64,000 bases of DNA, taken from positions 558,001 through 622,000 of the forward strand of contig JASGHK010000008.1 of assembly GCA_049841135.1 (NCBI GenBank). Direction: 5' to 3'. Positions 17,734 to 29,407 of this stretch are shown piece after piece. Origin of the DNA: JACRCT01 sp049841135 (GTDB taxonomy: Bacteria; Myxococcota; Myxococcia; Myxococcales; UBA5297). Both the position numbers and the translations under genes were made by a program. Numbering within the stretch: position 1 is the stretch's first letter; every line of letters begins with the position of its first letter. The notes under the pieces were generated by a model. The model had not been told where the DNA came from. It saw nothing but the letters and a program-made list of their open reading frames with translations, and did no database searches.

Positions 17734-19191
17734 ATGGGGCGAAGCCGCTACACCATCGTGCGCAAGCTGGCGACCGGCGGGATGGCCGAGATCTTCCTGG
17801 CGACCCAGCACGGGGCCGAGGGCTTCCAGCGCCCGGTGGTCCTCAAGCGAATCTTGGCGGACCTGTCGGCCGACCCGCAGTTCCGCAACGCGCTCATCGA
17901 CGAAGCCCATGTCGCCATGGGCCTGACCCACAGCAACATCGCGCAGGTGCTCGACCTGGGCGCCAACCGCGGCCGCTACTTCCTGGCGATGGAGCTGGTC
18001 GACGGCTGGGACCTCAACAAGCTGATGCGCCGCGCCGGCGCCGTGGGGATCGACCTGCCGGTGCCGCTGGCGCTCCACATCGTCACCGAGGTCTGCCGGG
18101 CCCTCGCCTTCGCACACTCGCGCACGCGCCAGGGCAAACCGCTGGGCATCGTCCACCGCGACATCAGCCCGCACAACATCCTCGTCAGCGAGCACGGCGA
18201 GGTGAAGCTGACCGACTTCGGCATCGCCAAGGCGCTCATCAAGCGCGACAAGACCGCCACCGGCGTCGTGAAGGGGAAGATCTCCTACATGGCGCCCGAG
18301 CAGGCCATCGGGGGCACCCTCGACGCGCGGGCCGACCTCTTCTCGCTGGGCGTGACGCTCTACGTCGCCGTCACCGGCACCCGCCCCTTCGACGGCGACT
18401 CGGAGATCGAGACGCTGCTGCGCGTGCGCGACTGCCGGTACGTCCCGCCGGGGAAGGTGCGCTCGGGCCTGCCCGGTCCGCTGTGCAAGCTCATCGAGCG
18501 GGCGATGCGCAAGGAGCCGGCGGACCGCTTCCAGACCGCCGAGGAGATGCTGGCCGAGGCGGAGCGGGTGCTGCGGACGATGCCGCCCTGCGGCGCGACC
18601 GAGCTCAAGCGCTGGGTGGCCTCGCTCGCGGCCAAGGACGGCAAGGTCCCCCCGAGCCGGCTCAGCGCCGCGCCGCAGGACGGCGACTTCGAGACCGACG
18701 CCGAGACCGAAGGGCTCTCGGTGGAGCTGGACGACGAACCGTCCTCCCCGCCGGCGCGGTCCGCGGCCGAGCCCCCTGCCGCCTCGGCGTCCAAGTCGCT
18801 CAGCCTGGCCATCGACGTCGTCGACGAGCCGCCGGCGCCCAAGCGCGGCCTGAGGCGCACGCTCGTCCTGGCGCTGCTGCTCGCCCTCGTGGCCACCGCC
18901 GGCTACTACGCGTGGACGGGGGTGATGGTCGTCGAGCGAGCTCGAGGCCTTGCTCGGCCGGCCGTCGTCGCTGCCCGCCCCGACTCCGCCTCCACCCCTG
19001 CCGCTTGCGACCCCGGACTCAGGTTCGGCGACGACCGAGACCTGGGCCGTCCCGCCGCCGCCGGCGCTCGCCGCCCTGGCCGCGCCGGACGCGTCGACCG
19101 AGCTCGACGCCTCCGCGCCCCTCGCCGACGCCTCGGGCGCGACGCAGGCATCGGAGCCGGTGGGCGCCGACGCGAGCGCGCTCGGCCCTGA
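17734..19191 (+). CDS. Ser/Thr protein kinase (PEGA tail lost to a frameshift)
   Basis: A Hanks-type kinase. From ATG 17734 (MGRSRYTIVRKLATGGMAEI) it has the Gly loop, the VAIK Lys in VVLKRIL, catalytic loop HRDISPHNILV, DFG in LTDFGIAKAL, and APE in SYMAPEQAIGG, covering residues 1-280. A Pro/Glu-rich linker follows and one TM helix at about 373-392 (LVLALLLALVATAGYY). Right after the helix the frame changes near 18928; the in-frame remainder to 19191 is low-complexity Arg/Gly/Ala noise. The natural continuation lies in the frame ending at 19519 and is listed separately. Earlier ATGs such as 17626 are upstream of the kinase domain and less likely. Confidence 0.85.
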   Translation: MGRSRYTIVRKLATGGMAEIFLATQHGAEGFQRPVVLKRILADLSADPQFRNALIDEAHVAMGLTHSNIAQVLDLGANRGRYFLAMELVDGWDLNKLMRRAGAVGIDLPVPLALHIVTEVCRALAFAHSRTRQGKPLGIVHRDISPHNILVSEHGEVKLTDFGIAKALIKRDKTATGVVKGKISYMAPEQAIGGTLDARADLFSLGVTLYVAVTGTRPFDGDSEIETLLRVRDCRYVPPGKVRSGLPGPLCKLIERAMRKEPADRFQTAEEMLAEAERVLRTMPPCGATELKRWVASLAAKDGKVPPSRLSAAPQDGDFETDAETEGLSVELDDEPSSPPARSAAEPPAASASKSLSLAIDVVDEPPAPKRGLRRTLVLALLLALVATAGYYAWTGVMVVERARGLARPAVVAARPDSASTPAACDPGLRFGDDRDLGRPAAAGARRPGRAGRVDRARRLRAPRRRLGRDAGIGAGGRRRERARP

Positions 19192-19519
19192 TGCGAGCCT
19201 CGAGCCGGAGGTCGCCGTGGAGCTCGAACCGGACGCAGGCCCGGCGGCCGCCGAGACCGCGATGGGTCCCGGGCGCCCTGCTGCGGCGGCCACGACCGCC
19301 AAGGACACAGTCTCGCTGCGGGTGACGAGCGAGCCACCCGGCGCCAGCGTCCGGGTGGAGAAGACGACCTTCGGCGTCACGCCCATCCGCCTGCGCTTCC
19401 GCCCCGGCATCACCTACGAGATCCACTTTGCCAAGGCGGGCTACCAGCCGGCGCAGAAGCTGGTCACGGTGAGCGGGCGCGCCGACCAGGTCGTGAGCGC
19501 GACACTGAAGAAGCGCTGA
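18930..19519 (+). pseudogene. out-of-frame PEGA-domain C-terminus of the preceding kinase
   Basis: In the frame after the presumed one-base change (SELEALLGRPSSLPAPTPPPP) runs a Pro/Ala/Asp-rich linker of about 110 residues, then a PEGA domain (LRVTSEPPGASVRVEKT ... YEIHFAKAGYQPAQKLVTV) ending at 19519. Kinase-TM-linker-PEGA is a common myxobacterial layout, so this is almost surely the missing half of the 17734 kinase. On its own it has no signal or start context. Confidence 0.75.
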
Positions 19520-19620
19520 CGGTTCCCGGCGCCTGGGCTGCCGAACCCTTCTCCGGGGTCCGGGCTCTCAAGCAGTGTCGAGCAACTGTCTTGGCAGTCA
19601 ACGGGAACAGTAGACGCCAA

Positions 19621-19650
19621 GGCCGCTCACGGGAGTTGCCGTGAGCGGCC
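19621..19650. terminator. strong bidirectional hairpin, 12-bp perfect stem
   Basis: GGCCGCTCACGG (19621-19632), loop GAGTTG, and the exact complement CCGTGAGCGGCC (19639-19650). It lies between the end of the kinase/PEGA gene (plus) and the end of the IS110 region (minus), so it could end transcription from both sides. There is no long T-tract. Confidence 0.55.
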
Positions 19651-19679
19651 TCGGTACTCCTTCTCGTCGTGTGTGGCTT

Positions 19680-20233
<554 letters not shown>

Positions 20234-20407
20234 TTAGACCTCCCCGCTGACGACAACTATTTCTCCCCATTCCACAGCAGCGCGTCGGTCATCGGGGCAT
20301 AGGCGCTCCGCGGCCGGATGCCGAGAGCCAGGAAGCGGTTCGTAGAGGAAAACCGCGACAGGCAAGGCCCCGGCGGCGTACCAGCCCCCGGCTTCTTCCG
20401 TGAGGAG

Positions 20408-21896
20408 ATGCCGGTGACCGTGAGCGACGCGCAGGTGAGGCGACTGATGGAGGAGAAGACGAAGTCCGGCCAGGTGGGCATGGCAGCGATGAAGGCCGGG
20501 ATGGACCGCAAGACGGCGAGCAAGTACCTCGAGGAGGGGAAGCTGCCGTCAGAGCTGAAGACGCCTCGAGACTGGCGGACGAGGCCGGACCCGTTCGCGG
20601 AGGACTGGCCGGCAGTGAAGGCGCTGCTGAAGGACACGCCAGAAGCTCGAGGCGAAGACGCTGTTCGAGCACCTGCTCGAACAGCACCCCGAGCGCTACC
20701 AGCCGGGCCAGCTACGAACGCTGCAGCGGCGCGTGCAGGAGTGGCGGGCCAAGGAGGGGCCGGAGAAGGAGGTCTTCTTCGCCCAGGAGCACCGGCCCGG
20801 CGAGGCCATGCAGACCGACTTCACGCACTGCGACGAGTTGGGGGTGACGATCGCTGGCGAGCCGTTCCCGCACATGCTCTGCCACGTGGTGCTCCCCTGC
20901 TCGAACTGGGAGTGGGCGACGGTCTGCCACTCGGAATCGTTGATGGCGCTGCGGCGCGGGGTGCAGTCGGCGGTCTTCAAGCTCGGCAAGGTTCCCGAGT
21001 TTCACCAGACGGACAACTCGACGGCAGCCACCCACAACGTGGCCGACGGCAAGCGCGGCTTCAACGCCGAGTACCAGCAGTTGATGGACCACCTCGGGAT
21101 GAAGCCGCGGACGATCGAGGTCGGCAAGAGCAACCAGAACGGGGACGTCGAGGCGCTCAACGGCGCTGCGAAGCGGCGACTGGAGCAGCACCTCCTGATG
21201 CGCGGCAGCCGCGACTTCGAGAGCGCCGACGCGTACGAGCGCTGGGGGCAGCAGGTGCTGGAGAAGGCCAATGGACTGCGGCGGAAGAAGGTGGCCGAGG
21301 AGCTTGCCGCGATGACCGAGCTCAAGGTCTCGCGGCTACCAGAGTGCGTCGAGGAGACGGCGACGGTCACCTCGTGGAGCACGATCCGAGTGCGGCGCAA
21401 CACCTACTCGGTGCCATCACGGCTCATCGGGCACGAAGTGCGAGTGAACGTCTTCGAGGATCGGCTTGAGGTCCTCTTCGGCGGCGGCGAGCCGCAGTTG
21501 GTGGTCGAGCGGCTGCGTGGCGAGGGAGGGCGCCGCATCAACTACCGTCACCTCATCTGGTCGCTCGTGCAGAAGCCACAGGCGTTCGCGCGCTACAGGT
21601 ACCGGGAGGAGCCCTTCCCCTCGCTCGTCTTTCGGCGCGCCTACGACGCCCTCAGCGCAGGGGGCAGCCGCGCCGCAGACCGCGAGTACTTGCGCATCCT
21701 GCACTTGGCGGCGACCACGATGGAGAGCGAAGTCGAAGCCGCGCTCGAGCGGCTGCTGGCGGAACATCGGCTGACCAGCGCAGAGCCGGTCAAGGCACTC
21801 GTCGCCCCGAGCAAGCCGGAGGTGCCGGTGATGGAGGCGCCCCAGGTCGATCTGCGCGACTACGACGGGCTGCTCAGCGAGGAGGTGGCGTCGTGA
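20408..21896 (+). pseudogene. istA: IS21 transposase IstA, disrupted by one frameshift
   Basis: From ATG 20408 (MPVTVSDAQVRRLMEEKTKS) the helix-turn-helix part runs to about residue 78 (GMAAMKAGMDRKTASKYLEEGK). The frame breaks near 20642, after KDTPE. The rest continues as LEAKTLFEHLLEQHPERYQP, then the DDE core: QTDFTHCDELGV (first Asp), HQTDNSTAATHN (second Asp) and SNQNGDVEALNGAAKRRLEQ (Glu), and the C-terminal NTYSVPSRLIGHEVRV. The total would be about 495 residues, the normal IstA size. The stop overlaps the istB GTG. Confidence 0.88.
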
Positions 21897-22657
21897 GCGA
21901 AGCCACCCTGGGGATGTTGTTGCGGGCGCTCAAGCTGCCGGCCTTCGCCGCTCATCACGACGAGGTCGCGCGAGCGGCCGAGCGCGAAGGCTGGACGTTC
22001 CAGGCCTACCTGCTCCACCTCGTCGAGCTCGAGTTGAGCGAGCGCAAGCAGCGCAAGATCCAGCGACTGCGTAAGGACTCCGAGCTGCCCGCGGACAAGA
22101 CGCTCGCCACTCTGGACCCCGAGCGTCTGCCAGCAAAGGTGCGGCGCCAGCTGCCAGCGCTGTGCGAGGGCGGCTTCGTCGACCGGGCCGAGAACGTGCT
22201 CGCCTTCGGGCTACCTGGCCGAGGCAAGACGCACTTGGTCTGCGCCATCGGCCACGAGCTCGTGCAGCACGGCCGGTCGGTGCTCTTCACGCCGACCTAC
22301 AAGCTCGTGCAGCGCCTGCTCGCCGCGAAGAAGGCCCTCACGCTCGAGGACGAACTCAAGGTGCTCGACCGCTTCGACGCCGTCATCCTCGACGACATCG
22401 GCTACGTGCAACAGGACCGAGAGGAGATGGAGGTCCTCTTCACGTTCCTCGCAGAGCGCTACGAGCGGCGCAGTGTGGTCATCACCAGCAACCTCGTCTT
22501 CTCTCAGTGGGACCGGATCTTCAAAGACCCGATGACCACTGCGGCTGCGATCGACCGGGTGGTGCACCACGCGCTGATCCTGGAGTTGACCGGCAAGAGT
22601 AAGCGGGCCGACGACGCGGCCGCGCGCGACGGACTACAACTGGGGAGCCAGCCGTGA
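21893..22657 (+). CDS. istB: IS21 helper ATPase IstB
   Basis: A 254-residue AAA+ helper that assembles on target DNA and activates IstA. Walker A is GLPGRGKTHLVCAIGHELV, Walker B VILDDIGYVQQDREEMEVLF, sensor I ITSNLVFSQWDRIF, and the C-terminal arginine segment is TAAAIDRVVHHALILEL. It starts with GTG at 21893, overlapping the istA TGA in a GTGA, typical of the family. The frame is complete. Confidence 0.95.
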   Translation: MSEATLGMLLRALKLPAFAAHHDEVARAAEREGWTFQAYLLHLVELELSERKQRKIQRLRKDSELPADKTLATLDPERLPAKVRRQLPALCEGGFVDRAENVLAFGLPGRGKTHLVCAIGHELVQHGRSVLFTPTYKLVQRLLAAKKALTLEDELKVLDRFDAVILDDIGYVQQDREEMEVLFTFLAERYERRSVVITSNLVFSQWDRIFKDPMTTAAAIDRVVHHALILELTGKSKRADDAAARDGLQLGSQP

Positions 22658-22781
22658 ACCGCTTCCCACAAGCGTCCACAGGTTGCGAGTCTCCCCCCAC
22701 GCCCCCCTCATCCACAGCCATCTCCACAGGAGGTGCAGAACTCGAAGCACCGAGGCTTCGAGTACCCGACCACTACGACTA

Positions 22782-23788
<1,007 letters not shown>

Positions 23789-24237
23789 CTACTGCGCTCG
23801 GAGGGATAGCCCGAAGACGGGCCGGCAATCCATATGCGCTGCCCCATTACTGAGAACACCAGACTGACGCGAGGCTCTATCCTTCCGGCGCTTTGCCAGG
23901 ATCTCGTCGCGATGCGCCTGGTAGTAGCGGGCCGCCGCCTCGCGGTTGAGGCTCTTGGCGCGAGCGGCGTGCTTGTGGCGCCAACCCCTCATGTACTCGG
24001 CTTGCTTGGACCGACGCCGATGGGTCTCTCGCTCACGCTGCGCCTGGCCCAGCCCCGTCTGCCGGTAGCTGGTCTTGTGCGCGCGATCGCGCAACTTCTT
24101 CGCTGCTCGCGCGCAAGCCCGGCAACGCTTCTGCCGTCGGCGGACACGGCGATCCAGACGAAGCCGCCGCCCACAACCGGTGCAATGGGCAACGGCCAGC
24201 CGATAGACCCATCGCGGGCCCGCTGGAAGGGCTGCCT
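23789..24237 (-). pseudogene. relic with zinc ribbon and HNH-endonuclease-like tail
   Basis: Reading leftward after the TAG near 24240, the frame gives HCTGCGRRLRLDRR and RQKRCRACARAAKKL, a four-Cys zinc ribbon. It then gives Arg-rich segments with EYMRGWRHKHAARAKSLNR and AARYYQAHRDEILAKRRKDR, the YYxxxRExILxxR pattern common in small HNH-type phage proteins. No ATG or GTG precedes the Cys motif, so it is truncated or frame-broken at its 5' end. It lies directly upstream of the IS110 left end and may be the original host gene or an older mobile gene. Confidence 0.45.
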
Positions 24238-24744
24238 ACGGCTGCCTGAGCGCCCTCTCGAGAGGTTGACCCGGCCGAAGTACGCCGCGGATAGTGCAAA
24301 CAGGAGTCGGAACGTCTCGGGGCCCGCGAAGCATCGAGGCGTACCGCTCCTGGCGGCTGTCGCTCGTCTTCTCGGGCGACAGCCGTATTTTCAGACACTC
24401 TCGTGCTTCCAGAGGCCGGACACCAACTCCCTGCCGGAGCGCCGCCAGCGCGTAGGCTCCCGTCCCGCCTCGATGAGGAACTGACGGGGGGAGGGGGCAA
24501 AAGGCCGCCCCCTCCCCCCGTCCGCCCCTCTCCCCAAACCGACCAGCTACGCTCCCAGAAGGTCTCACCCTTGGATTGCGGCCTCGCCTCTGCGGCGGCA
24601 TGCCCCAGCAACTGTTCGAGCCTCTCCCTCGGAACGCAGGAACCAGATACAAGGGGCGCCCGGATGCCGTCCGGGCGAACGACGACTGACCGCTTCGAAC
24701 TCTCTCTTGGACTTGGCAGCCTCGCGCTGCCTGGAGGTCGCCAC
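24238..24744. other. about 500 bases without a recognisable gene
   Basis: Several overlapping frames are open here on both strands but none shows a domain or coherent codon use. A G-rich run (GGGGGGAGGGGGCAAAAGG at 24486) is the only notable sequence. The end of the region carries the ribosome site CTGGAGGTC for the next gene. Confidence 0.4.
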
Positions 24745-25554
24745 ATGCGCAGTGTCCTCGCTTCTGCCCTGCTCGTCTTCGCAGTCTCCGGCTCCGCCTT
24801 CGCCGCCGCGCCCCCGCCGCCGGCCAAGCCTGCGCCCGCGCCTGTCGCCGTGGCCGCGCCGGCCCCAGCGGTCGCCCCGCCCGTGGCGGACTCCGGCGTT
24901 CGCGTCCCGCTGATCGGCGAGACCGCCCCCTCGTTCGTCGCCGAGACCACGCAGGGCACCATCCACTTTCCCGAGGACTACAAGGGCAAGTGGGTCGTCC
25001 TGTTCAGCCACCCGGCGGACTTCACGCCGGTGTGCACGACCGAGTTCATGACGTTCGCGACGATGATGAACGAGTTCAAGGCGCTCAACACCGAGCTGGT
25101 CGGGCTCTCCATCGACTCCATCTACAGCCACATCGCCTGGCTGCGCTCCATCAAGGAGAAGGTCGAGTACAAGGGGATGAAGAACGTCGAGGTGACCTTC
25201 CCGCTCATCGCCGACCTGAAGATGGACGTGGCCAAGAAGTACGGGATGCTTCAGCCCAGCGCCGCGGACACCAAGGCGGTCCGCGCGGTCTTCTTCATCG
25301 ACCCGACCGCCAAGATCCGCGCGCTCATCTACTACCCGCTCTCCAACGGCCGAAACTTCCAGGAGATCAAGCGCCTGCTGGTGGCGATGCAGACCTCCGA
25401 CAAGCACGGCGTGGCGACGCCCGCCGACTGGAAGCCCGGCGACGAGGTCATCGTGCCGCCGCCCGGCTCGTGCGGCACCGCCAAGGAGCGCATGGAGAAG
25501 CCGCAGGGCATGAAGTGCAACGACTGGTTCTTCTGCACCAGGAAGACCGAGTAG
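24745..25554 (+). CDS. exported peroxiredoxin of the Prx6 / AhpC-TSA type
   Basis: A 269-residue protein with a signal peptide (MRSVLASALLVFAVSGSAFA) and an Ala/Pro linker to about residue 50. The peroxiredoxin core follows: peroxidatic Cys in SHPADFTPVCTTEFMTFATM, LVGLSIDSIYSHIAWLRSIK, FPLIADLKMDVAKKYGML, AVFFIDPTAKIRALIYYPLS and NFQEIKRLLVAMQTSDKHGV, which are typical of the Prx6 branch. The tail adds PPPGSCGTAKERM and MKCNDWFFCTRK, giving three extra Cys that could resolve the oxidised site or form a disulphide. Its location should be periplasm or outside. Ribosome site GGAGG precedes the ATG. Confidence 0.9.
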   Translation: MRSVLASALLVFAVSGSAFAAAPPPPAKPAPAPVAVAAPAPAVAPPVADSGVRVPLIGETAPSFVAETTQGTIHFPEDYKGKWVVLFSHPADFTPVCTTEFMTFATMMNEFKALNTELVGLSIDSIYSHIAWLRSIKEKVEYKGMKNVEVTFPLIADLKMDVAKKYGMLQPSAADTKAVRAVFFIDPTAKIRALIYYPLSNGRNFQEIKRLLVAMQTSDKHGVATPADWKPGDEVIVPPPGSCGTAKERMEKPQGMKCNDWFFCTRKTE

Positions 25555-25588
25555 GCCTTCCTTCATCCCTCCCGCGCCGATGCGACGG

Positions 25589-26224
25589 TCAACCGCCGGC
25601 GTCCTCCTTCGGGGGCGCCGGCGGCGGCGTCTTCGGCAAGGGCAATGCCTTCGCCTTCTCCAGCACCAGCTTGACCCATTGCACGCCGAGCTTGCGCCGG
25701 CTGCCGGTGGCCATGAACGCCGGGATGCTGCCGCCGGCCTCGGTGTGGATCTGGTAGGTGAACCTCGTCTTGCCGCCCTCGCCCGGCGTGAAGCGCCAGA
25801 GCACGGCCAGCTTGTTCACGCGCACCAGGCCATCCACCGGGTCGACCCGGTCGTTGGCCAGCCCGGCGGTCACCTCACAGGCGCCGTCCGCCTTCTTCTC
25901 CCGCCGGGTGCGGGCGACGTACTCCCGGTCGTTGAACACCGGCGTGTTGATCACGTCGTGGGTGTAGCGCTCGTTCTCGTTCTCCTCGAGCACCTCGCGC
26001 GACTTGAGCCCCGGCTCCTTGGGGTCGAACTTGCCGTCGGAGAACGCCGCGGCGCACAGCCGGTCCACGGTCTCGTCGCTGGTCCCGGTGAAGCGCAGCT
26101 CGACCCAGCTCGAGCCTTTGACCTCGCGCTCCTCGAGCTGGATGCCGTCCACCACCTCCCGCTTCTTGAAGCCCTCGCCGTCGGCGGCGAGCAAGGTGGC
26201 GAGGACGAGCGGCAGTGCGTTCAT
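25589..26224 (-). CDS. START-like lipid-binding domain protein
   Basis: A 211-residue product with a short hydrophobic start (MNALPLVLATLLAADG) and one START/SRPBCC-type domain: WVELRFTGTSDETVDRLCAA, TPVFNDREYVARTRREK, LAVLWRFTPGEGGKTRFTYQ and the late PAFMATGSRRKLGVQWVKLV. Such proteins bind lipids or hydrophobic ligands. The C-terminus is Pro-rich. It is transcribed divergently from rarA and converges with the peroxiredoxin gene. No ligand can be inferred. Confidence 0.75.
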   Translation of the reverse strand: MNALPLVLATLLAADGEGFKKREVVDGIQLEEREVKGSSWVELRFTGTSDETVDRLCAAAFSDGKFDPKEPGLKSREVLEENENERYTHDVINTPVFNDREYVARTRREKKADGACEVTAGLANDRVDPVDGLVRVNKLAVLWRFTPGEGGKTRFTYQIHTEAGGSIPAFMATGSRRKLGVQWVKLVLEKAKALPLPKTPPPAPPKEDAGG

Positions 26225-26406
26225 GGGCGCAGGGCTCCGGGGCGGAAGGCGGCGCAGGTGTTGTAGGCCGAAGCGCGCAGGCGCGCCACGGGCGAGAGGC
26301 CACCCCGACAGCCCAAGACGGACGCTCCGCCCGCCCGCGGAATGGCTAGACTCCCGCTCCTTGGAGCGCCCGCGACCGATGGCGGCCGCTCCCTCGAGAG
26401 GCAGCC

Positions 26407-27765
<1,359 letters not shown>

Positions 27766-27774
27766 GCTCGCGCC

Positions 27775-28281
27775 CTACTCGAGCATCCGCGGCTGCGCGA
27801 GCAGCTCGGTCAGGTGCGCGACCAGCTGCGAGGGCTCGAGGTACTTGACCACCTCGCCGCCGAAGCTGATGTGCGCCTCGGGCGGCAGCGGCATGGGCTT
27901 GGTGGGCGCGAGCCGCACGCCGTCGAGGAAGGTGCCGTTGGTCGAGTCCGCGTCGACCAGCGTCGAGCCCTCGGGGCCGTGCTTGATGTACGCGTGGAAG
28001 CGCGAGACGTGCTGGTTGGGCAGGACGATGTCGTTGTTCTCGGCGTGCCCGATGGTGACCCCGAAGGGGAAGCCGTTGATGACGCCCTTGACCACCTCCA
28101 CCGCGATGGGCTCATCGCGGACCGGCTCGGTGGGGATCTTGGACACGCACGTCTTCTCGATGAAGTTTGCGCCGCTCTTGGCGGGCGCCCACATCAGCAC
28201 CGCGTGCGGGTGCTGGGCGACGAAGCGCTCGCGATCCCTCGCGAAGTCGCGCATGAGGATTTCCAGTGAGTAGCGAGCCAT
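27775..28281 (-). CDS. FHA-domain protein (copy 1 of a tandem pair)
   Basis: A 168-residue phosphothreonine-binding protein. After about 70 residues without a known domain it shows the FHA core: GVTIGHAENNDIVLPNQHVS, RFHAYIKHG and DADSTNGTFLDGVRL, with the Asn, Ser, His and NGT residues that contact phosphopeptide. The neighbouring gene encodes a clear paralogue of nearly equal length with the same N-terminal extension. Together with two kinases in the window it suggests phospho-Thr signalling, but no partner is fixed. Confidence 0.88.
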   Translation of the reverse strand: MARYSLEILMRDFARDRERFVAQHPHAVLMWAPAKSGANFIEKTCVSKIPTEPVRDEPIAVEVVKGVINGFPFGVTIGHAENNDIVLPNQHVSRFHAYIKHGPEGSTLVDADSTNGTFLDGVRLAPTKPMPLPPEAHISFGGEVVKYLEPSQLVAHLTELLAQPRMLE

Positions 28282-28387
28282 GGTCCGCTCCGGCAGTCAC
28301 TTCGGCGGCCGGGGAGGATACCGCCGCCGCGAGCCGCGAGGGCCGGAAATTCGAAGGCGGCCGTGGCGCGCCGCCGCGTCGGGCTGC

Positions 28388-28891
28388 TCACTCCAGGGTT
28401 GGCCGCGCGAGCAGCTCCTCGAGGTGGGCGACGAGCCGGGCCGGTTCCAGGTAGGTGACGGTCTCGCCCCCGAAGCTGATGCGGGCAGCCGGGAGCAGGG
28501 GCGCGGGCTTGTTGGGCGTCAGCCGCACGCCGTCGAGGAAGGTGCCGTTGGTGGACTCGGCGTCCACCAGCGCCGCGCCGGAGGGGCCCTGCCGGATGTA
28601 GGCATGGAAGCGCGAGACCCTCTCGTTGGGCAGCACGATGTCGTTGCTGTCCGCGTGGCCGACGGTGACCCCGAAGGCGAAGACGTTGGCCGGCGACTTG
28701 ACGACCTCGATGACGACCGTCTCTCCGCGTCGCGCAGGGCGTGCGGCGCCGGGGGCGAGCGTCTTGCCGATGATGTCCGACTCGGCCTCCGGCGGGGCCC
28801 AGAGCAGCACTGCGTGGCGGTGCTGGCGCGCGAAGCCGAAGCGGTCCCGGCTGAACTCCAAAGCGAGCGCTCCCAAAGTCTGGCGTGCCAT
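28388..28891 (-). CDS. FHA-domain protein (copy 2 of a tandem pair)
   Basis: A 167-residue paralogue of the downstream gene. It starts at ATG 28891 (MARQTLGALALEFSRDRFGF), shares the HPHAVLMWAPP-like N-terminal segment (HRHAVLLWAPPEAE here), and has the FHA core GVTVGHADSNDIVLPNERVS, RFHAYIRQG and DAESTNGTFLDGVRLTPNKP. A 106-base gap separates the pair. The long open frame upstream to 29263 overlaps the divergent small membrane protein and is not used. Confidence 0.86.
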   Translation of the reverse strand: MARQTLGALALEFSRDRFGFARQHRHAVLLWAPPEAESDIIGKTLAPGAARPARRGETVVIEVVKSPANVFAFGVTVGHADSNDIVLPNERVSRFHAYIRQGPSGAALVDAESTNGTFLDGVRLTPNKPAPLLPAARISFGGETVTYLEPARLVAHLEELLARPTLE

Positions 28892-29036
28892 GACGCTCCA
28901 CTCCCCCAAGACGGTGACAACAGGATACCGGAGGGGCCAGCCGAGGCGACTTTCCCTGCCGACGGCCGCAGGAGCAGGTGCCGCGCTGTGCGTTCTGGAG
29001 TAGCGTTCGCCCCCTTCCACGCACCGCGAGGACGCC

Positions 29037-29294
29037 ATGGGCAGCAAGCGAGACAAGAGGCGGGAGAAGAAGCGCAAGGAGAAGCTGGCCCAGGGCCCCG
29101 AGAACGAGTACGACGGCATCGGCCTGCTCAGCTCGATGCGCGGCGGCTTCCGGAGCGCCGTCGGCACCGGTGGCAAGAGCGTCCAGAAGGGCCCGAAGAC
29201 GACCTGGGACTGGGTCAAGGACATCGTGACCTGGGTCCTCATCGCCGCCCTGATCGTGCTCATCTTCTACAAGTTCGGCACACGCGGACGCTGA
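29037..29294 (+). CDS. small single-pass membrane protein
   Basis: 85 residues starting with a very basic segment (MGSKRDKRREKKRKEKLAQ), then a Gly/Ser-rich stretch, and one C-terminal TM helix (DIVTWVLIAALIVLIFYKF) ending GTRGR. The ATG follows GCGAGGACGCC. The basic N-terminus with a C-terminal helix suggests a tail-anchored protein with a cytoplasmic head. I do not recognise the family. Confidence 0.65.
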   Translation: MGSKRDKRREKKRKEKLAQGPENEYDGIGLLSSMRGGFRSAVGTGGKSVQKGPKTTWDWVKDIVTWVLIAALIVLIFYKFGTRGR

Positions 29295-29407
29295 AGGGCT
29301 CGAGAAGCTTGCCGGCCAAGCCGGCCAGACGGCCGGCGATCCAAGAGAGCCTCCCGCCAGGTCGCGCGGTGGACAGTGGCCCCCGTCCACCGGTATGACC
29401 CTGCCCC

